This document shows positions 8,298-15,819 of a DNA stretch of 64,000 nucleotides, piece by piece. The notes under the pieces are model-generated. The model worked only from the letters and a program-made list of their open reading frames with translations. It ran no database searches and was not told the origin of the DNA. The position numbers were made by a program, and so were the translations under genes. Numbering within the stretch: the first letter of the stretch is position 1; each line of letters begins with the position of its first letter. Source of the stretch: Streptomyces cylindrosporus (lineage in GTDB: Bacteria > Actinomycetota > Actinomycetes > Streptomycetales > Streptomycetaceae); contig NZ_JALDAY010000011.1 of NCBI RefSeq assembly GCF_022698165.1, forward strand, positions 1 to 64,000, given 5' to 3'.

Positions 8298-9944
8298 TCA
8301 CGGCCCGTACAGCAGCAGCGCCAGCCAGGCCAGGAGGACGAGGACGCCCGCCGGCCACAGCAGCCGCCCGCGCTCCCGCTCGCCGGCGGCGCCGAGCGGC
8401 CGTAGCGAAGGATCGCGCCACATCGCGTCGATCTCGGCGGCAACGCGCTCGTAGGGGTGGACCATCCCCAGCTTCCGCTCCAGCCACGGCCAGCGGAAAC
8501 CGAAGACCGAGAACTCGTCGAACGACGCCCGGTGACTGTCGATCTTCAGCTCGCTCCCCTTGCACCGGACGACCCGTATGTGGTCCCAGGCGACGTGCTG
8601 GGCACGCCGGAACCCGTTGAACCACAGCCCCTCCTCGTCGGCCGTGACGCGCCACGCCAACCAGCGCGGTGCCACCAACGCGACCACGACACCCACGGCA
8701 CCGCCGACGACGTACCGGAACACCCCGGTCTCGCCCCAGACCGAGAAGTGCACGGCCCACACCAGGGCCGACGCCCCGGTCAGCCAGTCGGGCCAGCCGG
8801 CCCGCCAGCGCAGTACGCCCTTGCCGCCGAGCCGGTACGGATCCCCGGCCACGGCCTGCTCCGCCGACCGGCTCAGCTCCTCGTACACCGCGTCGAGCTT
8901 CGCCTTCTGCTTCTCCAACCGGAGCCCGAACCGCACCCGCCCGTCCGACACGGGCCGTACGGGCCCGATCGACCGCTCCACCACGGGCGGCGCGCCCGGC
9001 CCCTCGGCGGCGCTGACGATCAGCACCTCGGCGCCCTCGTAGGGGGCGCCGTAGAGAACCGCCTCACGGAGGGACCCGGGCTGCTCATGTTCCGCGTCGG
9101 GGTCGTCGTCCACCTTCGTCACGGCGACCGTGAACAGCGGCCGCAGCGCCCCCAGGTCGTCGGAGGCGAACACCTCGGTGTCCACGGAGTTCCCTTCCCG
9201 CACCAGCACCTTGAGCACCGGCGCGGGCGCCGACCGCAGCGCCGCGGCCCTACGGCGTCCCAGGAACCCGGAGAACGACACGGTGAGGCCGACCCCGGCG
9301 AGGAAGAGGCCCGCGACCGCCCCCGCCCGCCGGTCGTCCGCGGCGGCGGCCAGCGGCGCTGCGGCGGTCAGCGCGGCCCCGGCGGCGAGGAGCACCAGCC
9401 CGAGCCGGCCGAACAGCTTCCCCCGCCGAAGCGGGCGCTTCGCGTCCGGGAGTACGGCCGTGACGCCGCCGACCGCCGCGAGCGCCTCGTCCCGCTGCCG
9501 CTCCCGGGCCCGCAGCCGCACGTGGGCCGCCCAGGCGAAGGCACCCGCCAGCAGCACGCCGGCGGGCTCCAGCAGCCGGGCCGGGTCCGGCGGCAGCCAG
9601 ACGACCAGGGCGATCTGCAGTACGGCGGTGAACCGGACGACCTCGGGCCGCACCAGCAGCCACAGCAGCTGCAGGGCGAGGACCGCGGCGACGGCCGGGG
9701 CCGCCGTGCCGCCGACTGCGAGCCCGCAGCCGCCGAGCAGGGCGAGGACGGCGAACGCGAGGACGAGCCGGCGGGGCACCCGCACCGGGACCCAACGGGG
9801 TGCGAGCGCGCGCGTCCAGCGGAGCGTCTGCGTGCTGTCCCAGGGCAGGCAGCCGTCGGGCAGCGCAGAGACGGGCAGCCGCGAGGGCCGCCGGGGCGTC
9901 GTATTCGGCGTATTCGGCGTATTCGGCGTATTCGTCGGACTCAT
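8298..9944 (-). CDS. PH-domain-containing multi-pass membrane protein
   Basis: A 548-residue membrane protein. Hydrophobic segments are visible near residues 65-140 (VLAFAVLALLGGCGL, AVAAVLALQLLWLLV), 190-250, around 420-445 (YVVGGAVGVVVALVAP), and at the extreme C-terminus (VLVLLAWLALLLYG). After the third group, WRVTADEEGLWFNGFRRAQH begins a bacterial PH-like domain. ATG at 9944 was chosen; the open frame continues another 34 codons upstream without good support. Residues 3-13 are a TNTPNTPNTPNT repeat encoded by a 9-bp tandem repeat. It is followed on the same strand by nothing obvious, and preceded by a second PH-domain protein gene, so the two may act together. Function unknown. Confidence 0.7.
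   Translation of the reverse strand: MSPTNTPNTPNTPNTTPRRPSRLPVSALPDGCLPWDSTQTLRWTRALAPRWVPVRVPRRLVLAFAVLALLGGCGLAVGGTAAPAVAAVLALQLLWLLVRPEVVRFTAVLQIALVVWLPPDPARLLEPAGVLLAGAFAWAAHVRLRARERQRDEALAAVGGVTAVLPDAKRPLRRGKLFGRLGLVLLAAGAALTAAAPLAAAADDRRAGAVAGLFLAGVGLTVSFSGFLGRRRAAALRSAPAPVLKVLVREGNSVDTEVFASDDLGALRPLFTVAVTKVDDDPDAEHEQPGSLREAVLYGAPYEGAEVLIVSAAEGPGAPPVVERSIGPVRPVSDGRVRFGLRLEKQKAKLDAVYEELSRSAEQAVAGDPYRLGGKGVLRWRAGWPDWLTGASALVWAVHFSVWGETGVFRYVVGGAVGVVVALVAPRWLAWRVTADEEGLWFNGFRRAQHVAWDHIRVVRCKGSELKIDSHRASFDEFSVFGFRWPWLERKLGMVHPYERVAAEIDAMWRDPSLRPLGAAGERERGRLLWPAGVLVLLAWLALLLYGP
9901..9936 (+). repeat. Four 9-bp tandem repeats inside a coding region
   Basis: Three identical GTATTCGGC units and a fourth GTATTCGTC. 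They encode the Asn-Thr-Pro repeat at the N-terminus of the membrane protein on the minus strand. Copy number can change without breaking the frame. Confidence 0.9.
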
Positions 9945-10108
9945 GGATTCCCAGCCGGTCGGGACCACCGAGGTGGCAGCGGTCCTCGGTTCCGTCCGGG
10001 TGGGGGGCGGCCGTCGTGGCCCGAGGTGTGACGTGGCGCAGAGCATGCCCGGGAAACCTGTGAAGTTCCAGGTCGGGGCAGTACCGGTGCGGGCGTGGAG
10101 GGCGGTCG

Positions 10109-10747
10109 TCAGCCGACGGCGAAGAGGATCGCCAGTACGACAGCGCCCGCGAGCGCCGGGCCCACGACCTCGTACGCCCAGCGGACGGTGATCTCGCCCT
10201 GGGCGCTCTCCTTCTCGCCGCGGGCCTCAAGGAGCTCGCGCAGGTCGTCCATGGCACGGTCGGACTCGGCGCGGTCGGCGCCCTCGGGGAACTGCCGGGT
10301 GGCGGTGAAGCCGCCGATCCCGCCGATGCCGGGGCGTACCTGGCCGCTCGCCTGCGCGGCCCTGCGGGTGGCGCGCCGGGCGGCCTTCTTGCGGGCGCGC
10401 AGGGAGACCGGGAGGGCCCACAGCTGGTACTTGGTGCCGGACTTGGCGACGACCTCGTTCGAGTACGCCGATCGCAGGGTGGCGATCTCGGTCCACGGCA
10501 GGACGATCACCCGGAAGGGGTTGCGGATGCGGAGGCGTTCGTCGTTGGTGTGGACGGCGGGGCGGAGGGTGAAGGCGACGATCAGGGGGACGGCGAGGAT
10601 CAGGCCGGCCAGGGCGAACCACGGGGTGCGGCCGTGGCCGGTGACGAGTGCGTCGATGCCCAGCCAGGCGGCGATGGCCAGCAGTACGGCTCCGCCGATG
10701 ATGCCGGCGCTGGAGCGGTAGGTGCGGTCGCTTTGCTGGGTCGTCAT
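10109..10747 (-). CDS. PH-domain-containing membrane protein
   Basis: A 212-residue protein with two N-terminal membrane helices (about 14-32, GIIGGAVLLAIAAWLGIDAL; and 42-60, PWFALAGLILAVPLIVAF). A PH-like beta-domain follows (VHTNDERLRIRNPFRVIVLP, WTEIATLRSAYSNEVVAKSG). Next come a basic segment KKAARRATRRAA and a C-terminal helix (about 190-210). Such proteins are common and mostly uncharacterised in actinomycetes. It lies upstream of the larger PH-domain membrane protein on the same strand and may be co-expressed with it. The start ATG at 10747 has a CACAAT hexamer seven bases upstream, so it too may be leaderless. Confidence 0.78.
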   Translation of the reverse strand: MTTQQSDRTYRSSAGIIGGAVLLAIAAWLGIDALVTGHGRTPWFALAGLILAVPLIVAFTLRPAVHTNDERLRIRNPFRVIVLPWTEIATLRSAYSNEVVAKSGTKYQLWALPVSLRARKKAARRATRRAAQASGQVRPGIGGIGGFTATRQFPEGADRAESDRAMDDLRELLEARGEKESAQGEITVRWAYEVVGPALAGAVVLAILFAVG

Positions 10748-10822
10748 GTGGGCGATTGTGCCTTAGAGGTTCGCCTAATCGCCGCGGGGGCGTGTGTACG
10801 TGTGCGAGTGCGCGTTGTGTGT

Positions 10823-10860
10823 GGCTGGTCGCGCAGTTCCCCGCGCCCCTTTGGGGGCGC
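10823..10860 (+). repeat. Dispersed intergenic repeat, copy 3 (inverse orientation to copy 1)
   Basis: GGCTGGTCGCGCAGTTCCCC followed by GCGCCCCTTTGGGGGCGC. The core is the reverse complement of that at 1955. It lies between divergent genes, just upstream of the deoC promoter. A GT/GC-rich stretch (10791-10822) precedes it. Confidence 0.8.
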
Positions 10861-10920
10861 TCACCTTCCCTGCGCCGAGAGGAACCGCATATCCAAGAGA
10901 CCCACCGGGCTGTACAGCCG

Positions 10921-10939
10921 CTACGCGCGTAGATATGCT
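10921..10939 (+). promoter_or_regulatory. Operator and -10 box of the deoC operon
   Basis: Palindrome CTACGCGCGTAG at 10921-10932, one base, then TATGCT (-10) at 10934-10939. Six bases later comes the GTG start at 10946. The operator abuts the -10, so a bound protein would block RNA polymerase. The transcript is probably leaderless. Confidence 0.75.
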
Positions 10940-10945
10940 CGTCTG

Positions 10946-11905
10946 GTGACCATGCCCACCACTGCACCCCACGCACTTGCTGACGTCACCGCGTCCGGCA
11001 GCACGCTGCGCCGTTTCCTTCACGGGCTGCCCGGCGTCGACGCGGTCGGACTGGAGGCGCGTGCCGCCTCGCTCGGCACCCGTTCCATCAAGACCACCGC
11101 GAAGGCGTACGCCATCGACCTCGCCATCTCGATGGTCGACCTGACGACGCTGGAAGGCGCGGACACCCCGGGCAAGGTCCGGGCGCTCGGCGCCAAGGCG
11201 GTCCACCCCGACCCGACCGACCGCACGACCCCGGCGACCGCGGCCGTCTGCGTCTACCCGGACATGGTGGCCACCGCCAAGGAGGCCGTCGCCGGGTCGA
11301 CCGTGAAGGTCGCCTCCGTCGCCACCGCCTTCCCGGCGGGCCGCGCGGCCCTGTCCGTGAAGCTGGCCGACGTGCGGGAAGCCGTCGCCGCGGGCGCCGA
11401 CGAGATCGACATGGTCATCGACCGCGGGGCCTTCCTGGCGGGGAACTACCTGAAGGTGTACGACGAGATCACCGCCGTGAAGGAGGCCTGCGGGGCGTCG
11501 GCCCGGCTCAAGGTCATCTTCGAGACCGGTGAGCTGTCGACGTACGACAACATCCGGCGGGCGAGCTGGCTCGGCATGCTGGCGGGCGCCGACTTCATCA
11601 AGACGTCCACCGGCAAGGTGGCGGTGAACGCGACGCCCGCGAACACCCTGCTGATGCTGGAGGCGGTGCGCGACTTCCGCGCCCAGACCGGGGTACAGGT
11701 GGGCGTGAAGCCCGCCGGCGGGATCAGGACGTCCAAGGACGCGATCAAGTTTCTGGTTCTGGTCAACGAGACCGCGGGCGAGGACTGGCTGGACAACCAC
11801 TGGTTCCGCTTCGGCGCCTCCTCGCTTCTGAACGATCTGCTGATGCAGCGCCAGAAGCTGGCCACCGGCCGCTACTCCGGCCCCGACTACGTGACGGTGG
11901 ACTGA
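10946..11905 (+). CDS. deoC: Deoxyribose-phosphate aldolase
   Basis: A 319-residue class I aldolase that cleaves 2-deoxyribose-5-phosphate to acetaldehyde and glyceraldehyde-3-phosphate. Family hallmarks: AAVCVYPDMVATAKEAV, VASVATAFPAGR, ADEIDMVIDRGAFLAGNY, the Schiff-base lysine region ADFIKTSTGK, and VGVKPAGGIRTSKDAIKF. It is longer than E. coli DeoC (about 260) and similar to long actinobacterial forms. GTG at 10946 was chosen because the -10 box lies six bases upstream; an in-frame ATG is two codons later. First gene of an operon with two aldehyde dehydrogenase genes, six bases before the next start. Controlled by the palindromic operator at 10921. Confidence 0.95.
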   Translation: MTMPTTAPHALADVTASGSTLRRFLHGLPGVDAVGLEARAASLGTRSIKTTAKAYAIDLAISMVDLTTLEGADTPGKVRALGAKAVHPDPTDRTTPATAAVCVYPDMVATAKEAVAGSTVKVASVATAFPAGRAALSVKLADVREAVAAGADEIDMVIDRGAFLAGNYLKVYDEITAVKEACGASARLKVIFETGELSTYDNIRRASWLGMLAGADFIKTSTGKVAVNATPANTLLMLEAVRDFRAQTGVQVGVKPAGGIRTSKDAIKFLVLVNETAGEDWLDNHWFRFGASSLLNDLLMQRQKLATGRYSGPDYVTVD

Positions 11906-11911
11906 TCGATC

Positions 11912-13342
11912 ATGGTTTTTGAGTACGCACCCGCACCCGAGTCCCGTTCCGTCGTCGACATCGCCCCCTCCTACGGCCTGTTCATCGACGGCGAGTTCAC
12001 GGAGGCGGCGGACGGCAAGGTCTTCAAGACGGTCTCCCCCGCGACCGAGGAGGTTCTCTCCGAGATCGCGCAGGCCGGTGCCGAGGACGTCGACCGCGCG
12101 GTGAAGGCCGCCCGCAAGGCCTTCGAGAAGTGGTCCGCGCTGCCGGGCTCCGAGCGCGCCAAGTACCTGTTCCGCATCGCGCGGATCATCCAGGAGCGCA
12201 GCCGTGAACTGGCCGTCCTGGAGACCCTGGACAACGGCAAGCCCATCAAGGAGACCCGCGACGCCGACCTCCCCCTGGTCGCCGCGCACTTCTTCTACTA
12301 CGCGGGCTGGGCCGACAAGCTGGAGCACGCCGGGTACGGGACGAACCCGAGGCCCCTGGGCGTGGCCGGCCAGGTCATCCCCTGGAACTTCCCGCTGCTG
12401 ATGCTGGCGTGGAAGATCGCCCCGGCGCTCGCGACCGGCAACACGGTCGTCCTGAAGCCCGCGGAGACCACCCCGCTGTCGGCGTTGTTCTTCGCGGACA
12501 TCTGCCGCCAGGCGGGCCTGCCCAAGGGCGTCGTCAACATCCTTCCCGGTTACGGCGACACGGGCGCCGCGCTCGTCGCGCACCCGGACGTGAACAAGGT
12601 CGCCTTCACCGGCTCCACGGCCGTCGGCAAGGAGATCGCGAAGACGGTCGCGGGCACCCGCAAGAAGCTCACCCTCGAACTGGGCGGCAAGGGCGCCAAC
12701 ATCGTCTTCGACGACGCCCCGATCGACCAGGCGGTGGAGGGGATCGTCAACGGGATCTTCTTCAACCAGGGCCAGGTCTGCTGCGCGGGCAGCCGCCTGC
12801 TGGTCCAGGAGTCGATCCAGGACGAGCTGCTGGACTCCCTCAAGCGCAGGCTCTCCACGCTCCGGCTGGGCGACCCGCTGGACAAGAACACGGACATCGG
12901 CGCGATCAACTCCGAGGAGCAGCTGGCCCGTATCACCACGCTCGTCGAGCAGGGCGAGGCCGAGGGCGCCGAGCGCTGGTCGCCGGCCTGCGAGATCCCG
13001 ACCTCCGGCTACTGGTTCGCGCCGACGCTCTTCACCAACGTCACCCAGGCGCACCGGATCGCCCGGGACGAGATCTTCGGCCCGGTCCTGTCGGTCCTCA
13101 CCTTCCGCACGCCGGACGAGGCCGTCGCCAAGGCCAACAACACGCCGTACGGCCTGTCGGCGGGCATCTGGACCGAGAAGGGATCGAGGATCCTGGCCGT
13201 CGCGAACAAGCTCCGCGCGGGCGTCGTCTGGTCCAACACGTTCAACAAGTTCGACCCGACCTCGCCCTTCGGCGGCTACAAGGAGTCGGGCTTCGGCCGC
13301 GAGGGCGGCCGCCACGGCCTGGAGGCATACCTCGATGTCTGA
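11912..13342 (+). CDS. Aldehyde dehydrogenase (NAD-dependent type)
   Basis: A 476-residue aldehyde dehydrogenase with a complete active site. The Rossmann region has VIPWNFPLLMLAWKIAPALA and VVLKPAETTPLSAL. The general-base glutamate is in TLELGGKGANIVFDD, and the catalytic cysteine is in FFNQGQVCCAGSRL (two adjacent Cys). The C-terminus has FGGYKESGFGREGG. Placed directly behind deoC, its likely substrate is the acetaldehyde released by DeoC (inference from context). Its last 8 bp overlap the next gene, a second, shorter homologue in another frame, so the two are translationally coupled and probably made in equal amounts. Confidence 0.93.
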   Translation: MVFEYAPAPESRSVVDIAPSYGLFIDGEFTEAADGKVFKTVSPATEEVLSEIAQAGAEDVDRAVKAARKAFEKWSALPGSERAKYLFRIARIIQERSRELAVLETLDNGKPIKETRDADLPLVAAHFFYYAGWADKLEHAGYGTNPRPLGVAGQVIPWNFPLLMLAWKIAPALATGNTVVLKPAETTPLSALFFADICRQAGLPKGVVNILPGYGDTGAALVAHPDVNKVAFTGSTAVGKEIAKTVAGTRKKLTLELGGKGANIVFDDAPIDQAVEGIVNGIFFNQGQVCCAGSRLLVQESIQDELLDSLKRRLSTLRLGDPLDKNTDIGAINSEEQLARITTLVEQGEAEGAERWSPACEIPTSGYWFAPTLFTNVTQAHRIARDEIFGPVLSVLTFRTPDEAVAKANNTPYGLSAGIWTEKGSRILAVANKLRAGVVWSNTFNKFDPTSPFGGYKESGFGREGGRHGLEAYLDV

Positions 13343-14222
13343 TCGCCTGTCTGTCTTCAAGACCTACAAGCTGTACGTCGGCGGGAAGTTCCCGCGTTCC
13401 GAGAGCGGCCGGGTGTACGAGGTGACCGACGCAAAGGGCAAGTGGCTGGCCAACGCACCGCAGTCCAGCCGTAAGGACGCCCGGGACGCGGTCGTCGCCG
13501 CCCGCAAGGCCTTCGGCGGCTGGGCGGGGGCCACCGCCTACAACCGCGGGCAGGTCCTGTACCGGGTCGCGGAGATGCTGGAGGGCCGGCGGGAGCAGTT
13601 CGTCCGCGAGGTGTCCGACGCCGAGGGGCTCGGCAAGTCCAAGGCGGCCGCGGTCGTGGACGCGGCGGTCGACCGCTGGGTCTGGTACGCGGGCTGGACC
13701 GACAAGATCGCCCAGGTGGTCGGGGGCGGAAACCCGGTCGCGGGCCCGTACTTCAACCTCTCCTCGCCCGAACCGACGGGTGTGGTGGCGATCCTGGCCC
13801 CGCAGGAGTCGTCGTTCCTGGGCCTGGTCTCGGTGCTCGCGCCGGTGATCGCGACCGGCAACACGGCGATCGTGATCGCGAGCGAGAAGTCCCCGCTCCC
13901 GGCACTGTCGTTGGGCGAGGTGCTCGCCACCTCCGACGTGCCCGGCGGCGTGGTCAACGTCCTCTCCGGCCGTACGGCGGAGATCGCGGCGCCGCTCGCC
14001 GCGCACCAGGACGTCAACGCGATCGACCTCGCGGGCGCGGACGACGTACTGGCGAAGGAGCTGGAGATCGCGGCGGCCGACAACCTCAAGCGCGTCCTGC
14101 GTCCACAGCCTGTGGACGACTGGGCCGCGACGCCCGGCATCGACCGCATGACGGCGTTCCTGGAGACGAAGACGGTCTGGCACCCGACCGGGTCGCTGGG
14201 CGCGTCGGGCTCGTCGTACTGA
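13335..14222 (+). CDS. Aldehyde dehydrogenase-like protein lacking the catalytic domain
   Basis: A 295-residue homologue of only the N-terminal, coenzyme-binding part of an aldehyde dehydrogenase. It has FKTYKLYVGGKFPRSESGR, DARDAVVAARKAFGGW, VVAILAPQESSFLGLVS (in place of VIPWNFP) and NTAIVIASEKSPLPALS (in place of VVLKPAE). There is no catalytic cysteine and no FGG(Y/F)K tail. It ends cleanly and a strong terminator follows, so this looks like its normal form rather than a frameshift. It overlaps the active dehydrogenase gene by 8 bp. The pair (476 + 295 residues) resembles ALDH16 proteins, where an ALDH domain is fused to a Cys-less ALDH-like domain. A structural role in the complex is likely (inference). 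Confidence 0.85.
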   Translation: MSDRLSVFKTYKLYVGGKFPRSESGRVYEVTDAKGKWLANAPQSSRKDARDAVVAARKAFGGWAGATAYNRGQVLYRVAEMLEGRREQFVREVSDAEGLGKSKAAAVVDAAVDRWVWYAGWTDKIAQVVGGGNPVAGPYFNLSSPEPTGVVAILAPQESSFLGLVSVLAPVIATGNTAIVIASEKSPLPALSLGEVLATSDVPGGVVNVLSGRTAEIAAPLAAHQDVNAIDLAGADDVLAKELEIAAADNLKRVLRPQPVDDWAATPGIDRMTAFLETKTVWHPTGSLGASGSSY

Positions 14223-14241
14223 CGACTCCCCTCCCCAAGCC

Positions 14242-14283
14242 GAGAGCCGCGCTTCCCCTCCGTCCGGGGGAGGCGCGGCTCTC
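14242..14283. terminator. Bidirectional terminator after the deoC operon
   Basis: Hairpin with arms 14242-14258 and 14267-14283 (17 pairs, one G-U) around an 8-nt loop. It lies between the convergent ends of the aldehyde dehydrogenase-like gene and the secreted protein gene. Confidence 0.85.
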
Positions 14284-14297
14284 TTGTGGGCATGGCC

Positions 14298-14705
14298 TCA
14301 GTGGTTGAGCAGGCTGGCTGCCTGGCCCAGCACCGGGATGCTGCCGATCGACTGCGCCTGGGCGACCGGGCCGGTCAGGGCCTGGGAGGCGAGGGGCTGG
14401 AAGTCGGCGAGCTGGGTGGCGACGCCGTTGTCGAGGGGGTCGACGCCCGTGCCGGCGAGGGGGTTGGGCTTGAGGCCGGAGACCGGGCCGGTGACGTAGC
14501 CGACGGTGCCGGTGAGGGCCTGGAGGCCGGACTGAGGGTCGATCCTGCCGAGGGAGGTGGGTCGGGTGTGCACCACCTCGTTCAGCACCGGCTCGGTGTC
14601 CGCGGAGGCGGTCGCGGCCCCCGCGCCGAGCGCCACGCCTGCCGTCGCGAGGGCGACCAGGGCGCGCTGGGCGGTCGGGGTCGGGGAAGACGTGTGTCGT
14701 GCCAT
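14298..14705 (-). CDS. Small secreted protein of unknown function
   Basis: A 135-residue protein with a clear Sec signal peptide: ALVALATAGVALGAGAATAS, then ADTEP (cleavage after ASA, about residue 36). The mature part is about 100 residues, low in complexity, rich in Gly, Pro, Leu and Ala, and has no cysteine. It resembles the product of 33461-33820 in size, signal peptide and composition; both are probably exported wall-associated or extracellular proteins. ATG at 14705 has GAAGGTG upstream; a GTG at 14717 would add four residues. Function unknown. Confidence 0.7.
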   Translation of the reverse strand: MARHTSSPTPTAQRALVALATAGVALGAGAATASADTEPVLNEVVHTRPTSLGRIDPQSGLQALTGTVGYVTGPVSGLKPNPLAGTGVDPLDNGVATQLADFQPLASQALTGPVAQAQSIGSIPVLGQAASLLNH

Positions 14706-14843
14706 TGCTGGTGCCACCTTCTACATGCTTTGCACTGCACAGGGTAATGAGGTCGACACGTAGGGTAGTTGAGGTGTGACGCGCGCTCCAAAGACGACCC
14801 GCGGGGTCGGCAGGGCGTACGGAATACGTCAAACTGGTGTCCC

Positions 14844-15482
14844 GTGAGCATCCATCTCCCCTCCTCCGCCCGCGTCGTGCTGCTCTGCGGCCCCTCGGGC
14901 TCGGGCAAGTCCCTCGTCGCCGCCCGCTCCGGCCTTCCCGTGCTGCGCCTCGACGACTTCTACAAGGAGGCCGGGGACCCGACACTGCCGCTGGTGGCGG
15001 GGAGCTCCGACATCGACTGGGACCACCCGGACTCGTGGGACACGGAGGCGGCGGTGGCCGCGATAGCGACCCTGTGCCGCACGGGCCGTACGAAGATCCC
15101 GGTCTACGACATCTCGCTCTCGGCCCGCACGGGAGAGGAGACCGTCGACATCGGCAGGACGCCCCTGTTCATCGCGGAGGGCATCTTCGCGGCCGAGATC
15201 GTGGACCGCTGCCGGGAGTTGGGGCTGCTGGCGGACGCGCTGTGTCTGAGCCGGGGCCCGGTGCGCACCTTCCGCCGCCGCTTCCTGCGCGACCTTCGGG
15301 AGGGCCGCAAGTCGATCCCGTTCCTGCTCCGCCGCGGCTGGCGCCTGATGCGCCAGGAACGCACGATCATCGCCCGCCAGACCACCCTCGGCGCCCACCC
15401 CTGCGACCGCGACGAGGCCCTGACCCGCCTGGCATCGGCAGCGGTGGGCCGCCGCCCGGCGAGTCAGCTCAACAGGTGGTAG
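14844..15482 (+). CDS. Uridine kinase-like P-loop kinase
   Basis: A 212-residue P-loop NTPase of the uridine kinase/phosphoribulokinase group. The Walker A motif is LCGPSGSGKSLVAA (residues 14-21). The substrate-binding loop is VLRLDDFYKEAGD, followed by IDWDHPDSWD and the Walker B-like stretch TPLFIAEGIFAAE. The lid region has RRRFLRDLREGRKS. Uridine kinases phosphorylate uridine and cytidine with ATP or GTP, which fits the surrounding nucleoside genes, but no operator palindrome precedes it. GTG at 14844 is the first start that leaves an intact domain. The 3' end overlaps the convergent membrane protein gene by 19 bp. Confidence 0.83.
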   Translation: MSIHLPSSARVVLLCGPSGSGKSLVAARSGLPVLRLDDFYKEAGDPTLPLVAGSSDIDWDHPDSWDTEAAVAAIATLCRTGRTKIPVYDISLSARTGEETVDIGRTPLFIAEGIFAAEIVDRCRELGLLADALCLSRGPVRTFRRRFLRDLREGRKSIPFLLRRGWRLMRQERTIIARQTTLGAHPCDRDEALTRLASAAVGRRPASQLNRW

Positions 15483-15748
15483 ACGGCGAAAGCGAGAATC
15501 GCCGCTCCGACGATCGAGAAGATCACACCGAAGGTGCGGATGAACCCCCGGCCGGGGAACCCCTCTTTGGCTCCAGGCCCATAAGAGACTCGGGGCACCC
15601 TGGTCTGCAGTGCGGCAGATATACCGTTCGACGCGGCGAGGAAAGTCACACCCACGGCAAAGAAAACCAGGCCAATGAATCCGAAGAAGAAGGCCGAGGG
15701 CGTTGAAAGGTTCTGACTTTCACCCGCCGCGAAAACGAGGTATTTCAT
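15464..15748 (-). CDS. Two-helix membrane protein downstream of an RHS gene, possible immunity protein
   Basis: A 94-residue protein with two predicted membrane segments (about residues 18-40, AFFFGFIGLVFFAVGVTFLA; and 70-92, GVIFSIVGAAILAFAVYHLL) joined by a 30-residue polar loop. GGAAG lies six bases before the ATG. It starts 71 bp after the stop of the large RHS gene on the same strand. In polymorphic toxin loci the gene in this position usually encodes immunity to the C-terminal domain; that role here is inferred only from position and size. Base composition is lower in GC than that of neighbouring core genes. Confidence 0.6.
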   Translation of the reverse strand: MKYLVFAAGESQNLSTPSAFFFGFIGLVFFAVGVTFLAASNGISAALQTRVPRVSYGPGAKEGFPGRGFIRTFGVIFSIVGAAILAFAVYHLLS

Positions 15749-15819
15749 TGGTCGCTTCCATGTTGACTCTGCCGATTTTGCGTGATCTTACCGGACGGCG
15801 ACCACAGGGTCAATGAAAT

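Noticed and set aside
10758..10780. TTAG...CTAA inverted repeat before the PH-domain gene, resembling an iron box
   Set aside because: The spacing is too short (16 instead of 19 bp) and the central bases do not fit the DmdR1/IdeR consensus.
10775..13360. An 861-codon open frame antisense to deoC and the aldehyde dehydrogenase
   Set aside because: Composition and lack of motifs mark it as a shadow frame; the opposite strand is unambiguous.
13335..14222. Short aldehyde dehydrogenase-like gene as a frameshift remnant of a full-length gene
   Set aside because: The reading frame is intact, ends in a normal stop followed by a strong terminator, and the 8-bp overlap with the full dehydrogenase indicates a maintained two-gene arrangement.
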